From Mesorhizobium sp. B2-1-1 (GTDB lineage Bacteria > Pseudomonadota > Alphaproteobacteria > Rhizobiales > Rhizobiaceae): a stretch of 64,000 bases of DNA. The stretch lies in NCBI RefSeq assembly GCF_006442975.2, contig NZ_CP083954.1:682001-746000 (forward strand), in the 5' to 3' direction. The notes beneath the pieces are model-generated. The model was not told the origin of the DNA, did not search any database, and saw nothing but the letters and a program-made list of their open reading frames with translations. A program made the translations under genes and the position numbers. This document shows positions 39,616 to 47,749 of this stretch, one piece after another. The number at the start of each line of letters is the position of its first letter. Position 1 is the stretch's first letter.

Positions 39616-40797
39616 ATGGCAGATACGACAATCAGACCGGCAGCGCACCAGACGGTAACTATCGAACCGGCGATCGTCATCGGCGCCGGCGCCGCCGGTC
39701 TCGCGGCAGCGCAGGCGCTGGTCAAGGCCGGCGTGGCGACGGCGATCCTGGAAAAGGAGAGCCGGTTGGCCGAGCCATGGCATCGGCGTCACCAGCAGCT
39801 GCGCCTCAATACTCACCGCGACCTTTCGGCACTTCCCGGCCTTGCCTATCCGAAGGGCACGCTCGCCTTCCCCCACAGAACCGCCGTCATCCGCTATCTG
39901 AACGATTTCAGCGAGGCGAACCGGCTGCCGGTGGAGCTCGGCGTCGCCGTCGAGGCGGTCCTGTTCAGGGGCGACCACTGGGCGATAGAGACCAGCGCCG
40001 GGATGCGCCTGGCGCGCCACGTCGTGATCGCCACCGGCCGCGACAGACAGCCGTTCATCCCCGACTGGAAAGGAATGCGGGATTTCGCCGGCCGCATCAT
40101 CCATTCGGCGGATTTCGGCGACGCGAAGGACTATGCCGGCAAGAAGGTGCTGGTCGTCGGCGCCGGCAACTCGGGTATAGACGCGCTCAACCACCTGGCG
40201 CAGGCAAGCACCGCCTCGCTGTGGCTGTCGGCCCGCAACGGTCCGTCGGTCCTGCCCAAGCGCATCGGCAAGATTGCCGTGCACCGGCTGTCGCCGCTGA
40301 TGGCGCGGTTGCCTTTGCGGGTCGCCGATGCGGTGATCGCCTTGACGCAGCGCCTGGTTTTCGGCGACCTGACGAAATTCGGCGTGCCGCCGGCACCGGT
40401 GGGCGGCGCCAGCCGCCTGACCACCGACTACACAGCGATCGCCGCCGACGAGGGCGCGATCGACGCCATCCGCGCGGGCAGGATCACCGTCGTGCCGGGG
40501 GTGCGAGAATTCACCCGCGACGGCGTCATCCTGGCCAATGGCAGCCTGATCGATCCCGACATCGTCATTGCCGCGACGGGCTACCGCACCGGGCTTGAGC
40601 AGATGGTCGGCAATCTCGGCGTGCTCGACGGCAAGGGCGTTCCGGTCTTCAACGGCGGCGATGCGGATCCGAAACTGCCTGGCCTCTGGTTCACCGGCAT
40701 GCGGCCGAGCATCCGCGGCTGCTTCGCCAATGCCGCCATCCAGGCCAAGGCGATCGCCGAGCGGATTGCCCGGCGGATCGCCAATTCGGGCCGCTGA
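39616..40797 (+). CDS. FAD/NAD(P)-dependent monooxygenase-like flavoprotein (FMO/BVMO type)
   Basis: The start is set at ATG 39616, just before the first Rossmann fold; ATG 39541 is an alternative. The product has 393 residues. The FAD motif is VIGAGAAGLAAA (about 21-32), and the NADPH motif is VLVVGAGNSGIDA. Between them lies FAGRIIHSADF, which fits the FMO signature F-x-G-x-x-x-H-x-x-x-F/Y. The ATG motif (VIAATGYRTG) is near the C-terminus. It probably hydroxylates a small nucleophilic metabolite. It is monocistronic and converges with the PhoX gene. Confidence 0.87.
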   Translation: MADTTIRPAAHQTVTIEPAIVIGAGAAGLAAAQALVKAGVATAILEKESRLAEPWHRRHQQLRLNTHRDLSALPGLAYPKGTLAFPHRTAVIRYLNDFSEANRLPVELGVAVEAVLFRGDHWAIETSAGMRLARHVVIATGRDRQPFIPDWKGMRDFAGRIIHSADFGDAKDYAGKKVLVVGAGNSGIDALNHLAQASTASLWLSARNGPSVLPKRIGKIAVHRLSPLMARLPLRVADAVIALTQRLVFGDLTKFGVPPAPVGGASRLTTDYTAIAADEGAIDAIRAGRITVVPGVREFTRDGVILANGSLIDPDIVIAATGYRTGLEQMVGNLGVLDGKGVPVFNGGDADPKLPGLWFTGMRPSIRGCFANAAIQAKAIAERIARRIANSGR

Positions 40798-40856
40798 ACC
40801 GGGCTGGAGGTTCGTTTTACGCGTCGGACGGAACCCCACTTTCCTGGAATTGCCCT

Positions 40857-42860
40857 CTAAATCGCGATCTTGCCGCCGCCTTGCCTGGTAATGGCGACGA
40901 CCGCCGGCCGCACCGGCATGTCCGGCTTGAAATCGGGCCAGCGCGTCGACGGATCCTCATAATAGGACGGGCGGCCGAACGCCTCCCAATCCTCGCCGCC
41001 GTCGCCTGGATGCTGGACGGCGACGAAGGCGGTCTGATCGTCGGGCGCAAACAGCGGCCCGCACATTTCAGCGCCGATCGGCACGCGGAAAAACAGTTTT
41101 GACGTCGCGCGCGCCGGCCCTTCGGTGTCGACCGCCCACAGGCCGTCGGTGCGGCCGGTGGCCTTCGGGCCCTGGCCGTCGGTGGCGACCCACAGGCGCC
41201 CGGCTGAATCGACCGCGCAATTGTCGGGCATGCCGAACCAGCCATTGGCCGTGGTGGCGGTGGAGAAGGTGGCGCCGACATCGGCAACCGCCGGATCGCC
41301 GCATTTCAGGAGCACTTCCCATTTGCCCCTGGTGCCGGCGAAATCGCCGCCATCTTCCGATATCTCGATGATGTGGCCGAAAGCGTTGTCGGCGCGCGGG
41401 TTGGCGGCGTCGACCTGGTCGGCTTTGCGCTTGGAATTGTTGGTCAGCATGACATAGACCTTGCCGTTGACACGATTGGGCTGGATGTCCTCGGGACGGT
41501 CCATCTTGGTGGCGCCGAGCAGGTCGGCGGCACGCCGCGTCTCGATCAACACGTCGGCCTGGCCGGCAAAGCCGTTCTCGGCCGTCAGCGGGCCCTGGCC
41601 GAAGACGATCGGCAGCCATTCCACCGTACCGTCCGCAGCGAATTTGGCGACATGCAGCGTGCCGTCGTCGAGCAGGTTCATGTTGGCGGCGCGGTCGTCC
41701 GGATCGAAACGGCCCGCGGTGACGAATTTGTAGACGTACTCGAAGCGCTCGTCGTCGCCGAGATAGAAGACGACGCGGCCATCCTTGGCGACGATCGATT
41801 CGGCGCCTTCATGCTTGAAGCGGCCCATTGCGGTGCGCTTCCTCGGCGTGGATGTCGGATCGTTGACGTCGACCTCGACGATCCAGCCGAAACGGTTGGG
41901 CTCGTTCGGCTCCTTGGCGAGGTCGAAACGATCGTAATGCGCGCCCCATTCATAGGCGCCTTCCGGAATGCCGAGGCGCTTGTAATTGGCGGCTTCCTTA
42001 TGGCCTTCCGGCAGTTCACCGGAGAAATAGCCGTGGATGTTCTCCTCGGCCATGACATAGGTGCCCCAAGGCGTGACGCCGCCGGCGCAGTTGTTGAATG
42101 TGCCGATGACCTTGGTGCCGGATGGGTCGGCATTGGTCTTGACGCGGTCATGGCCGGCGACCGGGCCCGACAGCGCCATTTCGGTGTTGGAGGTGATGCG
42201 GCGGTTCAACTTGCCGTCGCGCACCACCTGCCACTTGCCGCCTTCCTTGCGGATCTCGACGATGGTGCCGCCATGTGCCGCCATCTCGACATCGACCTGC
42301 TCCTTCGAGAGCGGCGCGAGTTCGGCCGCCTTCTTGCCGTCCTTCTCGACGATCCTGACGATGCCCGGGAACATCAGATGCGGATTGGTGTATTCGTGGT
42401 TGACGACCAGCAGGCCGTGCTCGGCGGAGCCACCGATCCCGATATAGCCGACATAGTCATTGTTGTAGCCGAATTGTCTTGCCTGGGCCTCAGCCGACTG
42501 CCTGGCCGGGTCGAACTCCGGCGAATCGGCAAACAGCGGATCGCCCCAGCGCAACAGCACGTCGGCATCGTAGCCCGGCGCGACATGGTGCTTGTCGTCG
42601 ATACCGGCTTCGAGTTCCTCGAACGAGAAGGCGGAGCCCTCGGCGGCACGCGCATCGTCGGCGGCCACGAGCGCCAGCGGGCTGACGGTGGCGGCGATGG
42701 CCGAGACGGCCAGCGAGCCCTTGAGGAAGGCGCGGCGGGAGAACCGCTCGGCAATGATTTCGCCCATGGTGCGGTTTTCGGTGGGGTTGGTCGCCGGACC
42801 GTCGTTTTCCTCAAGCAGGCTGGTGCGGAATCGGGCGTCGGGCGAGCGATGGTCGGTCAT
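40857..42860 (-). CDS. phoX: PhoX-family (DUF839) alkaline phosphatase, Tat-exported
   Basis: The protein has 667 residues, with AGAGG seven bases before the ATG. A twin-arginine signal (FSRRAFLKG, R42-R43) and a hydrophobic stretch ending near ARA predict folded export. The DUF839 body includes VVNHEYTNPHLMF near residue 155, WGTYVMAEENIHGYF, and a C-terminal AVQHPGDGGEDW block. PhoX enzymes are calcium/iron-dependent periplasmic phosphomonoesterases that scavenge phosphate. A PHO-box-like promoter lies 62-80 bases upstream, which supports the assignment over other DUF839 proteins. Confidence 0.88.
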   Translation of the reverse strand: MTDHRSPDARFRTSLLEENDGPATNPTENRTMGEIIAERFSRRAFLKGSLAVSAIAATVSPLALVAADDARAAEGSAFSFEELEAGIDDKHHVAPGYDADVLLRWGDPLFADSPEFDPARQSAEAQARQFGYNNDYVGYIGIGGSAEHGLLVVNHEYTNPHLMFPGIVRIVEKDGKKAAELAPLSKEQVDVEMAAHGGTIVEIRKEGGKWQVVRDGKLNRRITSNTEMALSGPVAGHDRVKTNADPSGTKVIGTFNNCAGGVTPWGTYVMAEENIHGYFSGELPEGHKEAANYKRLGIPEGAYEWGAHYDRFDLAKEPNEPNRFGWIVEVDVNDPTSTPRKRTAMGRFKHEGAESIVAKDGRVVFYLGDDERFEYVYKFVTAGRFDPDDRAANMNLLDDGTLHVAKFAADGTVEWLPIVFGQGPLTAENGFAGQADVLIETRRAADLLGATKMDRPEDIQPNRVNGKVYVMLTNNSKRKADQVDAANPRADNAFGHIIEISEDGGDFAGTRGKWEVLLKCGDPAVADVGATFSTATTANGWFGMPDNCAVDSAGRLWVATDGQGPKATGRTDGLWAVDTEGPARATSKLFFRVPIGAEMCGPLFAPDDQTAFVAVQHPGDGGEDWEAFGRPSYYEDPSTRWPDFKPDMPVRPAVVAITRQGGGKIAI

Positions 42861-42907
42861 GGTCTGCCTCTGGCTGGATGGCTGGAGCGTGTCACGCGTT
42901 TCGACCC

Positions 42908-42939
42908 CTTATAGACGATCGGTCACACTTTCGTGACAT
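42908..42939 (-). promoter_or_regulatory. PHO-box-like site and -10 element upstream of phoX
   Basis: On the minus strand ATGTCAC-GAAA-GTGTGAC (42939 to 42922) matches the PhoB layout of two 7-base half sites spaced by four. TATAAG (42913-42908) lies eight bases further on, as expected for a -10 when PhoB replaces the -35. The second half site has two mismatches to CTGTCAC. Confidence 0.6.
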
Positions 42940-43143
42940 TCGTGCACCCGCCAGCTTGACCGCGAACCTCGCGCCACATCCGGTTTGAAACTCGGACCAA
43001 GGTCCTAAACCGATCGGGGCGAAGGTCCGGATTGCCGCGGCATCGGTCGTGGGCCACTTACACGAACACGCCATGTCGCCGATGGTCGCGTACCTGCACG
43101 AGATGGCCTCTGAATTTTGCCGGTCCGATCAAGTGAGGGACTG

Positions 43144-43647
43144 ATGCGCAGCTCGATCATGGCACATTGTTGCTGGCTGGCCCTGAGAGCAGTGCCGGCA
43201 CTGGCGCTGACCATAGCCCCCTATCACCTCGATTTTCACGGTTCCGCCGCAGGCATTGTCGCGTCCAGCGCCCAAGCCAAGCCTGGCGGGAACAGCGGCA
43301 ATGGCGGTGGTGGCGGTAACGGCAATGGCGGCAATGGCGGCAATGGAAATAACGGCGGCGGCAACAATGGCAACGCCGGAGGCAACAATGGCAACGCTGG
43401 CGGCAACGGGAACAATGGCGCCGGCAACAACGGCAAGGGGAAGGGTGCCAACAGCTCCGGCAAGCATGTGAACGCAACAACCGGCGATCGTGTCGAAATA
43501 GACGACAACAAGATCGTGGTGCAGCACCCTAACGGCTTCGGGGAAGAGATCGAGAAGGGTCGCTTCAAAATGACCGACGCTCTGGGCCGCACGATCGTCG
43601 AGCGCCCTGCGACGGCGGCGGATATAAGCCGCCTCAAGGGGTTGTAG
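43144..43647 (+). CDS. Secreted Asn/Gly-rich protein with conserved C-terminal domain
   Basis: GAGG lies six bases before ATG 43144; 167 residues. An N-terminal hydrophobic segment, cleaved perhaps after AQA, predicts export. Residues about 50-110 are low-complexity G-G-N/N-G repeats (GNAGGNNGNAGGN and similar). The last 60 residues are well-ordered in character (DRVEIDDNKIVVQHPNGF, then FKMTDALGRTIVERP), like small secreted domains seen in rhizobia. The function is unknown. The Gly/Asn section may be a flexible spacer. It is followed by three hairpins. Confidence 0.75.
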   Translation: MRSSIMAHCCWLALRAVPALALTIAPYHLDFHGSAAGIVASSAQAKPGGNSGNGGGGGNGNGGNGGNGNNGGGNNGNAGGNNGNAGGNGNNGAGNNGKGKGANSSGKHVNATTGDRVEIDDNKIVVQHPNGFGEEIEKGRFKMTDALGRTIVERPATAADISRLKGL

Positions 43648-43648
43648 A

Positions 43649-43670
43649 GCGGGCAATAGGCATCGCCCGC
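43649..43670 (+). terminator. Hairpin 1 after the Asn/Gly-rich gene
   Basis: GCGGGC (43649-43654) pairs with GCCCGC (43665-43670), then TTT. The stem begins two bases after the stop codon. Confidence 0.5.
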
Positions 43671-43678
43671 TTTACGTG

Positions 43679-43707
43679 TCACCTCCGCCGCCCCCCGGCG
43701 GAGGTGA
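43679..43707. terminator. Hairpin 2, 12-bp perfect stem
   Basis: TCACCTCCGCCG (43679-43690) pairs with CGGCGGAGGTGA (43696-43707) around five C residues. No T run follows. It may protect the mRNA 3' end. Confidence 0.6.
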
Positions 43708-43718
43708 CCTTGTCGCTC

Positions 43719-43745
43719 CGGCCCCGTATAGGGGCCGTCTTTTTT
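43719..43745 (+). terminator. Hairpin 3, rho-independent terminator
   Basis: CGGCCCC (43719-43725) pairs with GGGGCCG (43731-43737) around GTATA, followed by TCTTTTTT. This is a classical intrinsic terminator for the plus-strand gene. Confidence 0.85.
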
Positions 43746-43837
43746 GCCCTGGAGCGTTCCGCTGCTGCACCGCGCTTCAGGTTTTCATTTATGCGTGTCG
43801 TTATCCCAAACCGGGGATCCCTTGCGGCCGACCAGGA

Positions 43838-44494
43838 TTAGCTGCCGGCCCGATCCCGCGCTTCGCGCATCAGCAGCGCCGCCTCGGTGCGATTGCGGAC
43901 GTTGAGCTTGGACAGCACACCGGTCATGTGATGCTTGACCGTTTTTTCCTGCAGTGCCAGCCGCAGCGCCACTTCCTTGTTGCTCAGCCCTTCCGCCACC
44001 AGCTGCAGGATCTCGGCCTCGCGTCCGGTGAGCTGCCGCAGGCGATCCGTCCTGCCGTTGGCCGGCTGCAGCGATTGCAGGTCCGAAAGCAGGCGGGCCG
44101 ACAGGGTCGGCGACACATAGGTCTCGCCGGCCGCTACACCATTCAGGATTTCGGCCAGCATGCGCGAGCCGACCCCCTTCAGCACATAGCCGCGCACACC
44201 GGCGTTCAGCGCCCGCGCCACGTCGGCATTGGCCTCCGAGACCGTCAGCATGACGATCTTCTGTCCGGGATTGGCACCCAGTATGCCGGCCACCGACGCA
44301 AGGCCGTCACCCGGCATGCTGATGTCGAGCAGCAGTATGTCGGGCTGCAAAGTCGAGGCGATGCGTTCGGCATCCTGCGCAGTGGCGCCCTGGGCCACCA
44401 TTTCGAAGCCGCCGATCTCCGACAGGCTGCGGGTAACGCCTTCGCGAAACAGCGGGTGGTCGTCGACAATGGCGACACGGATGGTACCGATCAT
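43838..44494 (-). CDS. NarL/FixJ-family response regulator
   Basis: The protein has 218 residues. The receiver domain has D11-D12, phospho-acceptor D57 in LLLDISMPG, and a conserved lysine in GYVLKG. The C-terminal LuxR-type helix-turn-helix reads LTGREAEILQLVAEGLSNKE, then TVKHHMTGVLSKL. It acts as a phosphorylation-activated DNA-binding regulator. Its ATG overlaps the histidine-kinase stop (ATGA), so the two are coupled. Targets are unknown; the divergent membrane and phosphatase genes are candidates only by position. Confidence 0.93.
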   Translation of the reverse strand: MIGTIRVAIVDDHPLFREGVTRSLSEIGGFEMVAQGATAQDAERIASTLQPDILLLDISMPGDGLASVAGILGANPGQKIVMLTVSEANADVARALNAGVRGYVLKGVGSRMLAEILNGVAAGETYVSPTLSARLLSDLQSLQPANGRTDRLRQLTGREAEILQLVAEGLSNKEVALRLALQEKTVKHHMTGVLSKLNVRNRTEAALLMREARDRAGS

Positions 44495-45882
44495 GGTTGA
44501 TCCTCGACGGCTAGCGTAATCATCAATCGTGTTCCCTGTGGCCCGGTCGTGGTCTCGAACTGGCCACCAATGCTTTCGATACGTTCCCTGATGCCGGCGA
44601 GCCCCAGGCCCTCGGCTCGCCTCGGGTCGAATCCGGGCCCGCCATCCGACACTTCAACGAAGAACTTGCCGCCTGTCATCCCGGCCTTCACCTCCTGATC
44701 CTTGCCCTGCCCATGACGATAAGCGTTGTTCAGCCCCTCCTGGACGAAGCGATAGATGCTGATCTTCTCCGAAGCGCCCAGTTCGGGCAACTGCCTGGAT
44801 AGGGTCAGCGCCACGGAACTGCGGGTCCTGCGTTGATGCTCGTCGACGGCAAGACGCAGAATGTCGCCGGTCGCGGCCGTTTCTATCTGCGGCAGGACGA
44901 GGCCGTTGCAGATGCCGCGGATTTCACGCATCGCGTCGTCCAGCGCCATGCGGATCATGGCGATCTCGGCGTTGCGGCTGTCGCTGGAGGCACCCTCACC
45001 GGAAATGGCGGGGCTGTCCACACGCAGCGCCGCCAGCGCGACGAGCTGAGCCGGCCCGTCATGAAGGTCGGCACCGATGCGACGCAGGTATCGTTCATTG
45101 AGCGCCGTGGCACGGCGCGACGCCTGCTGGACGCGCAGGCGCAGCGCCCGGTTTTGCGAGACCAGCGCCTGCAGCTCGGAGACCTGGCCCTGCAGAACGC
45201 CGCGCTGCTTGTCGATGGTGCGGCTGCCACGTATGACGATCCCCGACAACAGCAGCAGCGCCGTCAGCGTGGCGCCGGCCACGATCAGCCAGCTCGACAG
45301 CAAGGCGGAAGCCAGAGCCGCCTGGAAATCGTCGGCGATCTCGTAGAATTCGGTGACGGCGACCACCTCGCCCGACCAGGGTTCGCGGACTGGATTGTAG
45401 ATTTCCAGCAGCGGCACGCCCGCGGCCCTCTCCTCCTTGTCGTCCTCGTCGCCTAGCTCGTTGAACTCGGCGACGACATTACCGGCGAAGGCGGCACGCA
45501 GGTTGGCGCTCGGGCCGAACTGCCGGCCGATCAAGGCCGTGTCCTTCGAATACAGCACCGTGCCGTCCCGACGCCACAACTTGAAGGAAAACAGCCGTTT
45601 GCCGAGCGCGCCTTGGCCGAGGGTCTCGTCAAGTGCCCGTTTGACGGCGTCATCGAGCTGATGGTTCGTGCGCAGATCGGGGAGCAGCGGAGCGATCACG
45701 CTGTCGACATAAAGGGCAGTCGTGGCCGCCGAATTGTGGAGCACGCTTTCGCGGATTTGCGCGGTGACCCAGAAGCCGACCACCAGCATCACCGCAAGCA
45801 GCCCGAAGCCGCCGGCAATGATGAACTGCAGCGCCAGCGTAAGCCCGTTCCAGCGCCGCGACAAGGTTTCGAGAAATCGCAC
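44491..45882 (-). CDS. Membrane sensor histidine kinase (HisKA_3, NarL-type partner)
   Basis: The GTG start at 45882 is preferred, with GAGGAG six to seven bases upstream; an ATG at 45954 would add 24 low-complexity residues. The product has 463 residues. Helix 17-39 and helix 194-217 bracket a periplasmic domain of about 150 residues that may be PAS/Cache-like (KLWRRDGTVLYSKD). A coiled linker leads to the phospho-histidine in RRIGADLHDGPAQL (H274). The ATPase domain has FVQEGLNNAYRHG and DGGPGFDPRRAEGLGLAG. The signal is unknown. Confidence 0.9.
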   Translation of the reverse strand: MRFLETLSRRWNGLTLALQFIIAGGFGLLAVMLVVGFWVTAQIRESVLHNSAATTALYVDSVIAPLLPDLRTNHQLDDAVKRALDETLGQGALGKRLFSFKLWRRDGTVLYSKDTALIGRQFGPSANLRAAFAGNVVAEFNELGDEDDKEERAAGVPLLEIYNPVREPWSGEVVAVTEFYEIADDFQAALASALLSSWLIVAGATLTALLLLSGIVIRGSRTIDKQRGVLQGQVSELQALVSQNRALRLRVQQASRRATALNERYLRRIGADLHDGPAQLVALAALRVDSPAISGEGASSDSRNAEIAMIRMALDDAMREIRGICNGLVLPQIETAATGDILRLAVDEHQRRTRSSVALTLSRQLPELGASEKISIYRFVQEGLNNAYRHGQGKDQEVKAGMTGGKFFVEVSDGGPGFDPRRAEGLGLAGIRERIESIGGQFETTTGPQGTRLMITLAVEDQP

Positions 45883-46042
45883 GCCACGCTCCTCGCCCCC
45901 ACCCGCAGGGGCAGGGTAGTGGCCGCGACTTTGGCGCTTCGGTCCTGCCGACACAAGAGCCTGGTCCCACGGCAGCTGCTTGACGTCCCGACGCGCTTGC
46001 GAAACAACGCACGGACGACCGGCATCAATATCGAGGGGCAGG

Positions 46043-46381
46043 GTGAGTTTTTCGGGGTTACTTCAGCTCGGTCTTTCGACCGTGATCTTTCTGCTGGCGG
46101 CGGCGGCCGCCAAGCAATGGGGGATGGCGCCCAGCCTGGGCAAGATCGTGCTGACGCTTGCGCTCTATTCGCTGGGCAACCTGATCATGCTGCGGCTGAT
46201 TCGCGAGTTCGGCATGTCGGTGTCGTTCAGCCTGTCGGCCGTCATCCAGCTGGTATCGGTCAATCTGGTGGCGCTGATATTCTTCGGCGAGCGCATCAAT
46301 ACGCTCCAGGCGGCCGGCATCGTGCTGGCGATTGCCGCCGTGGCGCTGATCACGCTCGGGCCCTATGTGCAAGGGCGATGA
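46043..46381 (+). CDS. Small four-helix DMT-like (EamA/SMR-type) membrane protein
   Basis: The GTG start at 46043 has GAGG six bases upstream; 112 residues, four hydrophobic helices. The last helix pair FFGERINTLQAAGIVLAIAAVALI is typical of half-size drug/metabolite transporters and SMR-like proteins, which act as dimers. The substrate is unknown. It is divergent from the histidine kinase and 31 bases upstream of the PAP2 gene, so it is likely cotranscribed with it. Confidence 0.75.
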   Translation: MSFSGLLQLGLSTVIFLLAAAAAKQWGMAPSLGKIVLTLALYSLGNLIMLRLIREFGMSVSFSLSAVIQLVSVNLVALIFFGERINTLQAAGIVLAIAAVALITLGPYVQGR

Positions 46382-46412
46382 CCGGCAAACCATGGTTGCG
46401 AAACGAGGTTCG

Positions 46413-47114
46413 ATGAAGACTGCGGCAAAGGCTCTGCTGAGCCGGGTCGAATTCCCGGTGCTGCTGGCCGGCCTTGTCGTCGCCGCCGGCCTGTGGGGCT
46501 TCGTGGAGTTGATGGAGGTGGCACGGGCCACCACGCCGCACGCCTTCGACGCTGAAATCATGCTTGCCTTCCGCCAGGCCGGCCAACCCGGTATCCCGAT
46601 CGGCCCGCCATGGATGGAAGGGGCGATGCGCGACATCACCAGCCTCGGCAGCACCAGCGTGCTGGTGCTGATCACGGCGGCGACGATCATCTATCTGCTG
46701 TTGATCCGCAGGCCCGGGACCGCGCTTCTCATCTTCGTCGCCGTGGCGGGCGGCCAGATGCTGTCGAGCCTGCTGAAGCTCGGCGTCGACCGGCCGCGGC
46801 CCGAGCTCGTCTCGCATCTGGTCAACGAGACCTCGCTTTCCTTCCCGAGCGGCCACGCGATGCTTTCGGCGGTGACCTATCTCACATTGGGCTCGCTTGC
46901 GGCGCGCTTCCTGCAGGGCCGGACGACGAAGATCTATGTTCTGGCGCTCGCCGTGCTGACGACGGTGCTGGTCGGCATCAGCCGCATCTATCTCGGCGTC
47001 CACTGGCCGTCGGACGTGCTGGCCGGCTGGTGCGCGGGCTTTGCCTGGGCCATGCTGTGCTGGTTGGCGGCAAGGGTCCTGCAACGGCGCAGGGTGGTGC
47101 GTGACGACGTCTGA
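46413..47114 (+). CDS. PAP2-family membrane phosphatase
   Basis: ATG 46413 with GAGG upstream gives 233 residues and about six membrane helices. All three catalytic motifs of the acid-phosphatase/PAP2 superfamily are present: KLGVDRPRPE, SFPSGHAM and SRIYLGVHWPSDVLAG. The likely substrates are lipid phosphates such as phosphatidate, PGP or undecaprenyl pyrophosphate, hydrolysed on the periplasmic side. It follows the small DMT-like gene, and pairing of a half-size transporter with a lipid phosphatase may point to lipid or lipid-linked sugar handling, which is an inference. Confidence 0.9.
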   Translation: MKTAAKALLSRVEFPVLLAGLVVAAGLWGFVELMEVARATTPHAFDAEIMLAFRQAGQPGIPIGPPWMEGAMRDITSLGSTSVLVLITAATIIYLLLIRRPGTALLIFVAVAGGQMLSSLLKLGVDRPRPELVSHLVNETSLSFPSGHAMLSAVTYLTLGSLAARFLQGRTTKIYVLALAVLTTVLVGISRIYLGVHWPSDVLAGWCAGFAWAMLCWLAARVLQRRRVVRDDV

Positions 47115-47135
47115 CGACGCTCGACCGGGAAGCGG

Positions 47136-47264
47136 TCAGATCAGCCGGTTGATCAAGTGTCCGCAGCCCGTTAGCAGAAGGACCACCGATACCAGGCATG
47201 CCGATGTCGTCAATGTCTTGAAAATGGTCAACCACGTTATCCCCTGCCCCAGATGGAACACCAT
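47136..47264 (-). CDS. Possible small membrane protein
   Basis: ATG 47264 (GAGAG just upstream) encodes 42 residues: a short amphipathic start, a hydrophobic segment (TTSACLVSVVLLLTGCG) and a basic end (HLINRLI). An in-frame TTG at 47318 would extend it to 60. The residue make-up is membrane-like and unlike a random frame. No homologue is recognised. Confidence 0.35.
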   Translation of the reverse strand: MVFHLGQGITWLTIFKTLTTSACLVSVVLLLTGCGHLINRLI

Positions 47265-47341
47265 AGCTCTCAATGCTCGGGAAGTATCCGAAAAATGCTC
47301 GATAGCGATGATGATCAAGGCTCAAGCGTGCATCCTGATGC

Positions 47342-47370
47342 TTGAAACATCATAATGATCGTATTATACA
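47342..47370 (+). promoter_or_regulatory. Strong sigma-70-like promoter of the xre-sulP unit
   Basis: TTGAAA (-35, 47342-47347), a 17-base spacer and TATACA (-10, 47365-47370) match consensus closely. The spacer contains the partly symmetrical CATCATAATGATCG, a possible operator for the Xre regulator just downstream. Confidence 0.7.
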
Positions 47371-47404
47371 TCATATCCGCAGACTCAGACGGGGATCCCG
47401 GCCG

Positions 47405-47683
47405 ATGATCACTGCCGCGCAGATGCGCGCCGCGAGGGCGCTGGCCGGCATCGATCAGAAGACGCTCGCCGAGCGCGCCGGCGTTTCGCTTCCCACCATC
47501 CAGCGCATGGAAGCGAGCGACGGCGTGGTCAGGGGTGTGGTCGATACGCTGATGAAGGTCATCCAGGCCCTCGACGAGGCCGGGGTGGAGCTGATCGGCG
47601 AGAATCAACCCAGTGAGCGCGGCGGCCGGGGCGTGCGCCTCAAGCCTGCTGTGCCGCCCAATCCGAAAGCTGAGCCGGCATAA
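47405..47683 (+). CDS. Xre-family small transcriptional regulator
   Basis: The protein has 92 residues. A single helix-turn-helix of the Cro/CI type spans about 3-58 (RAARALAGIDQKTLAERAGVS, then TIQRMEAS). A short basic, Pro-rich tail ends the protein. It lies 66 bases before the SulP gene and just behind a near-consensus promoter, so it probably controls its own unit and the transporter. This Xre-SulP arrangement suggests local repression, which is an inference. Confidence 0.85.
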   Translation: MITAAQMRAARALAGIDQKTLAERAGVSLPTIQRMEASDGVVRGVVDTLMKVIQALDEAGVELIGENQPSERGGRGVRLKPAVPPNPKAEPA

Positions 47684-47749
47684 GTCGCGACGGCGACCGC
47701 CGACAGTCCTGCCGACGATCCCGCCGCCTTTCAGGTGCGGAAGCAGTCC

